Assembly (NCBI GenBank): GCA_019313025.1
Contig: JAFDCA010000233.1
Coordinates: forward strand, 1-6,424
Origin: Deltaproteobacteria bacterium
Lineage (GTDB): Bacteria > Desulfobacterota > Desulfobacteria > Desulfobacterales > UBA11574
Direction: 5' to 3'
Length of the DNA: 6,424 nt
Below the pieces are notes generated by a model, which made no database searches, was not told the DNA's origin, and saw only the letters and a list, made by a program, of their open reading frames with translations. The position numbers and the translations under genes are program-made. Every line of letters starts with the position of its first letter. Position 1 is the first letter of the stretch. Shown piece by piece: positions 1 through 5,309 of the stretch.

Positions 1-13
1 CTAAAACTTCAGG

Positions 14-28
14 TAAGATAATATCTTA
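14..28. repeat. Short inverted repeat upstream of the small CXXC gene
   Basis: TAAGATA (14-20) and TATCTTA (22-28) are perfect 7-base inverted arms around one A, ending 12 bases before the ATG at 41. It could be an operator, or a weak hairpin in the leader of the following gene. Nothing else in the sequence decides between these. Confidence 0.35.
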
Positions 29-40
29 AAGAAATAATAT

Positions 41-223
41 ATGAATAGACGATACCCTCGATGCCTCTAATGTAAACACCGGCTGGTGATTGAAAAATCT
101 TGACGGCGGGTTTATCTGCGTTGCAGGTCATGTGACACCGAATATCCGCTCAACAAATTCGTCGATTCGATGGATGAATTTTTCGAACGCCAGCTTGGGA
201 ATATACCTTGCAACAGGCTCTAA
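41..223 (+). pseudogene. Small dual-CXXC (seleno)protein-like gene, interrupted by UAA
   Basis: Read from the ATG at 41, the frame encodes 60 codons ending at TAA 221-223, 12 bases before truA. Cys8 and Cys11 form a first CxxC, codon 21 is UGA, Cys28 and Cys31 form a second CxxC (CRSC), Cys57 lies near the end, and the C-terminus reads GNIPCNRL. From memory this matches the small family annotated as dual CXXC motif small (seleno)protein in Desulfobacterota; I could not align it here. A SECIS-like hairpin follows the UGA, so UGA probably means selenocysteine. Codon 10 is TAA (68-70), exactly inside the first CxxC. It would end translation, so the gene is a pseudogene or the base is an error or recent mutation. 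The other reading is a shorter protein starting at GTG 86, with Sec as residue 6 and only the second CxxC; it has no good ribosome binding site. Upstream of ATG 41 there is only a weak AAAGAA. Redox or metal binding is inferred from the cysteines. Confidence 0.5.
101..140 (+). promoter_or_regulatory. Candidate UGA/Sec codon with bacterial SECIS-like hairpin
   Basis: The UGA is at 101-103. Downstream, G120-T121 can pair with A135-C136, T122 faces G134 as a bulged or wobble U, G123-C124-A125 pair with T131-G132-T133 (one G-U wobble), and the loop is GGTCA (126-130). Bases 121-129 (TTGCAGGTC) are identical to the apical part of the E. coli fdhF SECIS, which has a GGUC loop and a bulged U. The loop begins 22 bases after the UGA, inside the range known for bacterial SECIS elements. 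A competing hairpin (ATCTGC 114-119 with GCAGGT 123-128) could also form, so folding and SelB binding are not proven. Confidence 0.55.
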
Positions 224-235
224 TCCGAATTTCTC

Positions 236-973
236 ATGCCAAATTTTAAAATTACCATTGAATACGATGGCAGCGCTTATCATGGTTGGCAGCGCCAGAC
301 CACGGATCGAACCATTCAGGGCGAAATTGAGACCGCTCTTAGGAACATCACGGGAAATCACGTCGTCCTGATTGGATCCGGCAGGACAGATGCCGGTGTA
401 CATTCCTATCACCAGGTGGCAAATTTTCGATGCGACACACAGCTGACTCCCGAAGTTTTTTTAAAAGGACTCAATAGCCTTTTGCCGAAAGATATTGTCA
501 TAACTTCGTGCAAATTGGTTCCAGAAAATTTTCATGCCCGATTTGACGTTAAAAGCAAAGTGTACTATTATAAAATTTTGAATCGATTGCTCCCTGCCGC
601 TATTTCCCGTCAGTATGCCTGGCATATCCGGAAAAAACTCAACCTTATCGCCATGCAAGAAGCGCTCCGCTGTATCGTCGGCAGCCATGACTTCAAAGCA
701 TTCCAGGGATCTGGAAGTCCAAGGACTGCTACCGTTCGGTGTATTATAAACGCTGCTCTTTTAAAAACAGACGATGATTACCTAATCTTAAAAATAGAAG
801 GCGACGGGTTTCTTAAATTTATGGTACGTAATATTGTGGGGACACTTGTGGATGTGGGTCTCGATAAAATTACATCCGATGATTTTAAGCGGATACTCGT
901 CTCAAAAGATCGTAACCTTGCCGGGATCACTGCACCGGCACACGGTTTGTTTTTGATGGAAGTGAAATACTGA
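236..973 (+). CDS. truA: tRNA pseudouridine(38-40) synthase TruA
   Basis: A 245-residue TruA-family enzyme, which isomerises uridines at positions 38-40 of the tRNA anticodon arm to pseudouridine in the cytoplasm. The catalytic motif SGRTDAGVH is intact, with Arg50 and the nucleophilic Asp52. The N-terminal YDGSAYHGWQ (10-19), the ARFDVKSKVYYY segment with the conserved Tyr near 110, FMVRNIVG (195-202) and the C-terminal APAHGLFL (233-240) are all present. Length is normal for the family. The ATG at 236 follows the stop of the small CXXC gene by 12 bases and has no recognisable Shine-Dalgarno sequence (the bases before it are AATTTCTC), so translation may depend on ribosomes coming from the upstream gene. 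If that gene is broken by its UAA, this coupling could matter. It ends 31 bases before the convergent CLC gene, with no clear terminator between. Confidence 0.97.
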   Translation: MPNFKITIEYDGSAYHGWQRQTTDRTIQGEIETALRNITGNHVVLIGSGRTDAGVHSYHQVANFRCDTQLTPEVFLKGLNSLLPKDIVITSCKLVPENFHARFDVKSKVYYYKILNRLLPAAISRQYAWHIRKKLNLIAMQEALRCIVGSHDFKAFQGSGSPRTATVRCIINAALLKTDDDYLILKIEGDGFLKFMVRNIVGTLVDVGLDKITSDDFKRILVSKDRNLAGITAPAHGLFLMEVKY

Positions 974-1004
974 TATTTAACCAAAGAGTAAATTTACGAA
1001 TATT

Positions 1005-2822
1005 TTATGTTATGTTTTTCATCTTTTGAACCTGCTCATTATAATATGCAATAACCTCCCTGCGATTAAGCATCCCGATAAGGATGCCATGGTCTTCGTC
1101 ACTGACCACAGGCAGGCTGTCGATATTTTTAATGGTAAACTTTTGTAAAACCGTATTCAGATCTTCTGAAGGTGTTGTAAATATAATATCAAAGGTCGCC
1201 ACATCATTCATCACCACAAGATTTCCGATCCCTCGGGAAAAAAGGACGGCCCTGATATCCGTACTGGAAAATATCCCCACCAGTCTCTTGAGATGATCCA
1301 CAACCGGAAAATAATGCTGCTTTGTCTCAGGAAAAAATCTCCTGAAATTTCCGAAAGTCATGTCCCGGGGAATTACTTCCACTTTTTTTACAAGATGCAT
1401 TAAATCTTTGACATGAATGGCCTGCAAAATATCCACGAAAAAATCACCTGCATGGGCCGGAGAGTTGATTTTGCTTTTAACCTGTTTTTCATAGATGGTC
1501 CATTTACGAGACGCAAGATAGGATACGGAGCATACCAGCAGGCTCGGGAGAAGCAGATGATACGAGTTGGTCATTTCGCTGACAAAGATAATGGTCGAAA
1601 TCGGCGTATTCGAAACGGCCGTAAAAAAACCCGCCATACCCACAATAACAAAAGCACCGGGTTCGGTGACAACACCCGGCATAATTTGATGGAATGTCTT
1701 CCCCACAACGCCGCCCATGGCACCGCCGATGACAACGGAAGGCCCAAACACACCGCCGCTGCCCCCGGAGCCGATGGAAAATGATGTCGTAAATATTTTT
1801 CCAACGGCAAGAAAAAATAAAAATGGTATCGTCAGTTCATTGTATATGGCTTTCTGAACAAAACCGTATCCAAATGCCAGGGTTTGGGGTAAGAAAAAAC
1901 CGACAATTCCGGTGCACAGTCCTCCAATGGCAGGTTTAAGGTGATTGGGAATCTTGATAACCTTGGAAATCCTGATGACACCATAAAACGACTTTATATA
2001 TAAAACACCGACGCACACAAGAACCAGGGAAAGCACGATATAAGGTCCCAATTCCAGGGGATTACGAAATACAAAATCCGGCGATTCAAACAAAGATCCC
2101 CATCCGTATATCAGGCAAAACAGGCAATAGGCAACCACCGAAGAGATGCCCGCAGGAATAATCACTTCGGGCTCAAATTCTGGATCACGGTACAACACTT
2201 CAGCGGCAAAAAGCGCCCCGGCTAAAGGTGCGCGAAAAATACTGCCAACACCCGCGCCAACACCAGCCGCCATCATAATACGCCGCTCCCGATCCGACAG
2301 TTTTAATGTTGTCGCCAGAAACGATCCAAAACCCGCTCCGATTTGAGCGATGGGACCTTCCCTTCCACCTGATCCTCCGGTTGACAGTGTCAAGGCGGAA
2401 GCAATGGTCTTAATTATTGGAACCCTGCCCCGTATAAAACCACCTTTTCTGTGGTAAGCATCGATGGCTGCATCCGTTCCATGGCCCTCGGCTTCGGGTG
2501 CATAGGTATACACCAGCCATCCGCTAAGTAGACCTCCAAGTGCGGGAAGAAATAAAAGAATGATGGGATTAAACGGTGTGCTCGTGGGCGGTATGAGATG
2601 GTGCTCACCTGCCGGCGCCGGCGGTCGGTAACCCGCTATGAGATCCATAAAATAATGTGCACCCTGCTGGCACAGGTAATGAAAAACGACGGAGCCCAGA
2701 CCCGCGATAACGCCGATGAGTATGAAGTATAAGGTCCATTTACCGGCGAGGGCAATATTGATGGACGGCTCTTTTTCGACACTGGAACCGGCAATCTTTT
2801 TAAAACGGCTTAAAAATGCCAC
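1005..2822 (-). CDS. CLC-family chloride channel/transporter with two CBS domains
   Basis: A 605-residue inner-membrane protein with the CLC fold (about residues 28-435, many hydrophobic helices) and a cytoplasmic pair of CBS domains (about 471-530 and 537-597). Visible CLC motifs are GHGTD (113-117) where CLC-ec1 has GSGIP, GREGP with the gating glutamate Glu155, GSGGSGGVFGPS (351-362) where GIFAP is usual, and Tyr444, probably the anion-coordinating Tyr445 of CLC-ec1. In APLAGALFAAEVL the residue matching the CLC-ec1 proton glutamate (Glu203) is Val209. Chloride channels also have Val there, so this may be an anion channel rather than a 2Cl-/H+ antiporter; that is inference. CBS domains in this family usually bind adenine nucleotides and modulate gating. 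The start is GTG, two codons after an in-frame TGA, with no strong Shine-Dalgarno sequence. The next internal Met is residue 59, inside the first membrane region, so GTG is the best choice. The gene is convergent with truA. Confidence 0.95.
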   Translation of the reverse strand: MAFLSRFKKIAGSSVEKEPSINIALAGKWTLYFILIGVIAGLGSVVFHYLCQQGAHYFMDLIAGYRPPAPAGEHHLIPPTSTPFNPIILLFLPALGGLLSGWLVYTYAPEAEGHGTDAAIDAYHRKGGFIRGRVPIIKTIASALTLSTGGSGGREGPIAQIGAGFGSFLATTLKLSDRERRIMMAAGVGAGVGSIFRAPLAGALFAAEVLYRDPEFEPEVIIPAGISSVVAYCLFCLIYGWGSLFESPDFVFRNPLELGPYIVLSLVLVCVGVLYIKSFYGVIRISKVIKIPNHLKPAIGGLCTGIVGFFLPQTLAFGYGFVQKAIYNELTIPFLFFLAVGKIFTTSFSIGSGGSGGVFGPSVVIGGAMGGVVGKTFHQIMPGVVTEPGAFVIVGMAGFFTAVSNTPISTIIFVSEMTNSYHLLLPSLLVCSVSYLASRKWTIYEKQVKSKINSPAHAGDFFVDILQAIHVKDLMHLVKKVEVIPRDMTFGNFRRFFPETKQHYFPVVDHLKRLVGIFSSTDIRAVLFSRGIGNLVVMNDVATFDIIFTTPSEDLNTVLQKFTIKNIDSLPVVSDEDHGILIGMLNRREVIAYYNEQVQKMKNIT

Positions 2823-2880
2823 AGGTCAGTTTGTCCCACCATACATTGAATGCCTCAATGGTTAACTTCAATCCGATTTT

Positions 2881-2900
2881 AATCGTTGCGCGCTTCGATT
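2881..2900. repeat. 20-base near-palindrome, possible operator
   Basis: AATCG (2881-2885) and CGATT (2896-2900) are inverted arms around a self-complementary GCGCGC core, with the only mismatches being two symmetric TT pairs. Sixteen of 20 positions are palindromic. It lies about 60 bases upstream of the CLC start, downstream of the candidate -10 box. It could bind a dimeric regulator or be part of a repeat. Confidence 0.35.
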
Positions 2901-3009
2901 GCGTATTTTCTCACGAGTTTAATTCGTTTATTTACACGTCCCAAATCCTGTTGACAAGGCCATTAGGGATGAAGCTTCGGTGTGCCTATCGCGATTTTAA
3001 CTGCCTGAG

Positions 3010-3015
3010 ATTATA
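3010..3015 (-). promoter_or_regulatory. Possible -10 box for the CLC gene
   Basis: Read on the - strand this is a perfect TATAAT, preceded by TGCG. No good -35 hexamer stands at 16-18 bases; the nearest match, TTAACA, is 20 bases away. If used, the transcript would have a leader of about 180 bases before the GTG start. Confidence 0.3.
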
Positions 3016-3058
3016 CGCATACCTTTTATGAAATCTGTTAAAATTTTTCATGATAAAT

Positions 3059-4366
3059 TCAGGATAAATCTTCTACACCTCTCAGAATAATATCGAAAAG
3101 TTCAGGGATGTCACTTTCTTCCAGACAAGAAAAAGCAATTCTCAAATCCTTATCGCCCATGGAGATAAGCCCCACACCATACTTGTCAAGGAGGTGGAGC
3201 CGCAAGGTCTCAGAGTTTACGGTTTTCAACTTAAGACACATAAAATAACCGGAATTAAAAGGATAAACATCCCAGGCTTCTTTGTATTTGGAATCTGAAA
3301 GCACTTTTTTTACGCATCTTGCCCTGTCTTGAAGTATTTTAAATTTTTCTTCTTTTTCTGTTGTGAATTTATCTCCCTGCATGGACTTTAGTACAATGGT
3401 CTGGCCCAGGTGAGACGCATTGGAAATTGATCCTCTGATACTACCGGCCGTCTTTTTTTCCAACGCATCATATACCGTCAGAGAATCGCCGTTTATTGGA
3501 CATCCATAAGTGATAAAACCGACCCTCAATCCCCACACAAAATTCTCCTTTGTTGCACCGTCAAGTTTAACGGCAAGCAGCCTGGAATGCCGATCACAAA
3601 GATTTGCAAAAAGAGACTCTTTCAGGGTTTGATCTTCATAGAAAAGCCCAAAATAGGAGTCATCGGTAACGGCAACAACATTTGTACCGGTGCCGGCCAC
3701 GGAATCAAGGATTTCAACGATGTGCTTCCCCTCTTCTACGGATACCGAATAGCCGGTTGGATTGTTGGGAAAATTAAGAAGCACCGTGATTTTATCCTGT
3801 TTTTCAGCTTCGGCCCTGATGGTTTTTTCAAAAGCTGTCAGATTAAACTTTCCTTCTGAAGAAAATAGGGGAAAATGGCGAATGACCACTCCTTTTTTAA
3901 CATTTAGGATCATGTTATAGTTTCCCCACATCATATCAGGCAAGATGACTGCATCACCCAGGTCTAACCACATATCCGCAAACATGCTTATGGCATGTGT
4001 AATACCGCAAGTCACCACAGGAAGACTGATGTTTTTTCCGTAAAGGGAAGGGTTTTTTATGAATAAAGAATCGTGCCAAGCCTTTCTAAGCTGTGGAATT
4101 CCAAAAGATGGCGCATAGGTTATGGATGCTTGAGGTCGGATGTTGCAAATGGAATCCATCACCGAAGAAAAATGCATGGTGTCTCCTTTCTCCGTGGCAA
4201 TACCGATGGTCGCATTTAACTTATGTGCTTTCTCCCTGGCTTCAGCACTTTGACTCAAAATCCCTTTTGGGAAAAAAAGATTCTTTCCCATCTCAGACAG
4301 CATTTCCATTAAATGAGGATTACCGTTTTCGATAATCTGATTGAGGGTTTGAGCAATTGGATTCAT
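3059..4366 (-). CDS. PLP-dependent class I/II aminotransferase
   Basis: A 435-residue fold-type I PLP enzyme of the aspartate aminotransferase superfamily, cytoplasmic, moving an amino group between an amino acid and a 2-oxo acid. Visible signatures are NFPNNPTG (198-205, the Asn that contacts the PLP ring), DDSYFG (235-240, the Asp and Tyr that hold the pyridine), Lys273 in DGATKENF as the Schiff-base lysine, GLRVGF (279-284, Arg281 at the PLP phosphate) and LRIAFSC (408-414), whose Arg409 matches the arginine that binds the substrate carboxylate. The active site looks complete and the length is slightly above average because of a long N-terminal arm. The substrate cannot be told from the sequence; an aspartate, aromatic or alanine-type donor are all possible. 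The ATG is well supported by AAGGAGG (4375-4381) 8 bases upstream. The gene stands alone, separated from the next - strand gene by a terminator. Confidence 0.9.
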   Translation of the reverse strand: MNPIAQTLNQIIENGNPHLMEMLSEMGKNLFFPKGILSQSAEAREKAHKLNATIGIATEKGDTMHFSSVMDSICNIRPQASITYAPSFGIPQLRKAWHDSLFIKNPSLYGKNISLPVVTCGITHAISMFADMWLDLGDAVILPDMMWGNYNMILNVKKGVVIRHFPLFSSEGKFNLTAFEKTIRAEAEKQDKITVLLNFPNNPTGYSVSVEEGKHIVEILDSVAGTGTNVVAVTDDSYFGLFYEDQTLKESLFANLCDRHSRLLAVKLDGATKENFVWGLRVGFITYGCPINGDSLTVYDALEKKTAGSIRGSISNASHLGQTIVLKSMQGDKFTTEKEEKFKILQDRARCVKKVLSDSKYKEAWDVYPFNSGYFMCLKLKTVNSETLRLHLLDKYGVGLISMGDKDLRIAFSCLEESDIPELFDIILRGVEDLS

Positions 4367-4541
4367 AAATTTGGCCTCCTTAGAAAGATAATCAATGGAA
4401 ATCTATTTTAACAATGCATCATAAATACAACCCGAGCTTTCCGCAACTGTAAAATCGTATGTTTCAATCCAGATGCTGCATGTTTGGCGATATCATAAAG
4501 TATTGCCGTAAACAGCTGTTTGAAACTGGAGTTCTGAATGA

Positions 4542-4571
4542 ACTTTAACGTGCTGACATGAATGATGTCAA
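4542..4571 (-). promoter_or_regulatory. Candidate aminotransferase promoter with operator-like inverted repeat
   Basis: On the - strand a consensus TTGACA (4571-4566) is followed after 18 bases by TAAAGT (4547-4542; 4 of 6 matches). TGACAT (4554-4559) and ATGTCA (4565-4570) form a perfect 6-base inverted repeat with a 5-base spacer, overlapping the -35 box; this is where a repressor could sit. The resulting leader would be about 170 bases long. The -10 match is weak, so this is tentative. Confidence 0.3.
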
Positions 4572-4630
4572 GTGAAAAGAGCCTTAAAAATCGGGGGGAT
4601 GAGAACTGAACACGGGTATAAACCGAATTT

Positions 4631-4669
4631 AAAAAGGATAAAAACCCCGCTCCTTGAATGAGCGGGGTT
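4631..4669 (-). terminator. Intrinsic terminator after the PxxKW gene
   Basis: The - strand reads AACCCCGCTC (4669-4660 side) with GAGCGGGGTT, a perfect 10-base-pair stem with a 7-base loop, then TTATCC and TTTTT. It lies 22 bases after the stop codon of the cysteine-rich gene. It should separate that gene from the aminotransferase transcript. Confidence 0.85.
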
Positions 4670-4691
4670 CATTTGTCGATTAAAAACAACA

Positions 4692-4970
4692 TTACCTATT
4701 TCCTCTCTTGGACGCTTTGAGCGGATTAATTTTTCCATTTGATTTAGAGGAGGTTCTGGTAACATGTGAAGCAAAATTACAGTCCCCGGTTTTCCATTTA
4801 ATCGAAGGATCAGGGCATGCTGTGCAATACCATTTGGATGAAAACTCAGCGCTTCGATTGCAGCCATTACACTGCTCAACAACCTCGTGGCAAATTCCGC
4901 CATTATAGGAACACCCCTTTGACGTCATAAAAGGGCACTCAAAACCTTTTCTAACTGTTGAACAAACCAT
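4692..4970 (-). CDS. PxxKW-family cysteine-rich small protein
   Basis: A 92-residue protein with nine cysteines (3, 12, 20, 27, 34, 37, 49, 52, 64), including CNGC (34-37) and CTAC (49-52), and the sequence PSIKW (55-59) just after the last CxxC. This matches from memory the family named PxxKW cysteine-rich protein, common in deltaproteobacteria and of unknown function. The cysteine spacing suggests a metal-binding fold, zinc or iron-sulfur; that is inference. The C-terminal 20 or so residues are polar and basic, ending KASKRGNR. There is no signal peptide or membrane segment, so it is probably cytoplasmic. The ATG at 4970 is chosen over an upstream in-frame ATG at 5156 because GGGGGTGAT (4983-4975) stands directly before it, and because the promoter and leader terminator lie inside the longer version. 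Its leader suggests control after transcription starts. A terminator follows the gene. Confidence 0.8.
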   Translation of the reverse strand: MVCSTVRKGFECPFMTSKGCSYNGGICHEVVEQCNGCNRSAEFSSKWYCTACPDPSIKWKTGDCNFASHVTRTSSKSNGKINPLKASKRGNR

Positions 4971-5052
4971 CGGAATCACCCCCTTTCGAAAGAAATTAAA
5001 AAAAAGGCCAGGGGTTGATGACTCCCGGCCTTTATTATAGAGCCTAAAAAGT
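4971..5052 (-). ncRNA. Leader RNA with possible attenuator for the PxxKW gene
   Basis: Transcription from the promoter at 5059-5087 should begin near 5052 and meet an intrinsic terminator about 20-50 bases later, before the Shine-Dalgarno sequence at 4984-4975. The loop and right stem of the terminator (5019-5010, ATCAACCCCT) can pair with AGGGGGTGAT of the ribosome binding site in 9 of 10 positions. The leader could therefore fold either as the terminator or with the ribosome binding site covered. It may be a regulated attenuator, or simply give a short stable RNA. No known riboswitch class is recognised. Confidence 0.45.
4998..5033 (-). terminator. Intrinsic terminator inside the PxxKW leader
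   Basis: On the - strand AAAGGCC (5033-5027) pairs with GGCCTTT (5009-5003). After one bulged T, GGG also pairs with CCC inside. The stem runs into eight consecutive T (5005-4998). This is a strong rho-independent terminator shape, placed between the promoter and the start codon. No other - strand gene lies upstream that it could serve within the window. Confidence 0.75.
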
Positions 5053-5058
5053 TTGCGC

Positions 5059-5087
5059 AATATAAACAGGCAAACAACGCTTGTCAA
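5059..5087 (-). promoter_or_regulatory. Near-consensus sigma-70 promoter of the PxxKW gene
   Basis: On the - strand a perfect TTGACA (5087-5082), a 17-base spacer and TATATT (5064-5059, 5 of 6) form a strong housekeeping promoter. Just upstream of the -35 lie A/T-rich tracts (a run of eight A on the - strand at 5108-5101, then TGTAAAATTA), which resemble an UP element. Start of transcription is expected near 5052. Confidence 0.8.
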
Positions 5088-5184
5088 CCATAATTTTACA
5101 TTTTTTTTAAGGTATCGAAAAAAAAGAGCTCTTGATTTTTTATCTAAAAGTTGCATATTGTCCTGTTAGATATTCTTTAAAAAT

Positions 5185-5213
5185 TTAACAAGATACACAT
5201 ATCGTTATATCGT
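5185..5213 (+). promoter_or_regulatory. Candidate promoter for kdsD
   Basis: TTAACA (5185-5190, 5 of 6) and TATCGT (5208-5213, 4 of 6) are 17 bases apart, about 100 bases before the kdsD start. The region is very A/T-rich, so chance matches are common. A short inverted repeat ATGATG/CATCAT (5263-5276) lies between it and the gene and could be an operator. Confidence 0.3.
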
Positions 5214-5309
5214 GAATGAAATCATTTGAATAAGGTCAACATTTATATCCTAATATATTCTAATGATGGTCATCATAAATATTTTTAAGCAAAAGGGAAT
5301 GTGTTTTCC

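Larger units (their letters stand above)
2823..3058. other. Intergenic region upstream of the CLC gene
   Basis: No supported gene lies here. On the - strand there is a 36-codon open frame without a start codon (2800-2910), which overlaps the CLC start and reads GLKLTIEAFNVWWDKLTC in its middle. A second short frame overlaps its upstream part and reads VNKRIKLVRKYAIEARND before a stop. The region also holds a 20-base near-palindrome (2881-2900), a small inverted repeat CATTGA/TCAATG (2844-2860) and a possible -10 box (3010-3015). It may be the leader and promoter of the CLC gene, or a decayed gene or dispersed repeat. Confidence 0.4.
4382..4691. other. Intergenic region with a start-less open frame and a terminator
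   Basis: The left part is the leader and probable promoter region of the aminotransferase; the right part holds the terminator of the PxxKW gene. On the - strand, 86 sense codons stay open from 4668 down to TAA at 4408-4410, without a usable start. Its end reads DIAKHAASGLKHTILQLRKA before VVFMMHC. This looks somewhat protein-like and could be the remnant of a gene, but it runs straight through the terminator hairpin and could be chance. Confidence 0.35.

Noticed and set aside
90..371. 93-residue + strand frame across the start of truA, and a 94-residue - strand frame opposite it
   Set aside because: Both overlap truA and the small CXXC gene in other frames and show no family features; they are shadows.
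974..1004. GTAAATTTAC palindrome (988-997) as a terminator between truA and the CLC gene
   Set aside because: The arms are A/T-only apart from the ends, there is no room for a loop, and it lacks the G/C stem and T-run of an intrinsic terminator.
2950..2955. TTGACA on the + strand as a -35 box
   Set aside because: No -10-like hexamer lies 16-18 bases downstream and no + strand gene follows.
4568..4903. 111-residue - strand frame across the PxxKW gene
   Set aside because: It overlaps the PxxKW gene in another frame and runs through its terminator; the PxxKW frame has the Shine-Dalgarno sequence and family motif.
5124..5133. AAGAGCTCTT palindrome flanked by A and T runs
   Set aside because: A 10-base palindrome with no loop in very A/T-rich DNA; it is not a convincing terminator or operator, though the A/T runs may help the nearby promoter.
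4971..5156. N-terminal extension of the PxxKW gene to an upstream ATG at 5156
   Set aside because: The extra 62 residues would be encoded by the promoter, the leader and the terminator hairpin; the ATG at 4970 has a strong ribosome binding site.
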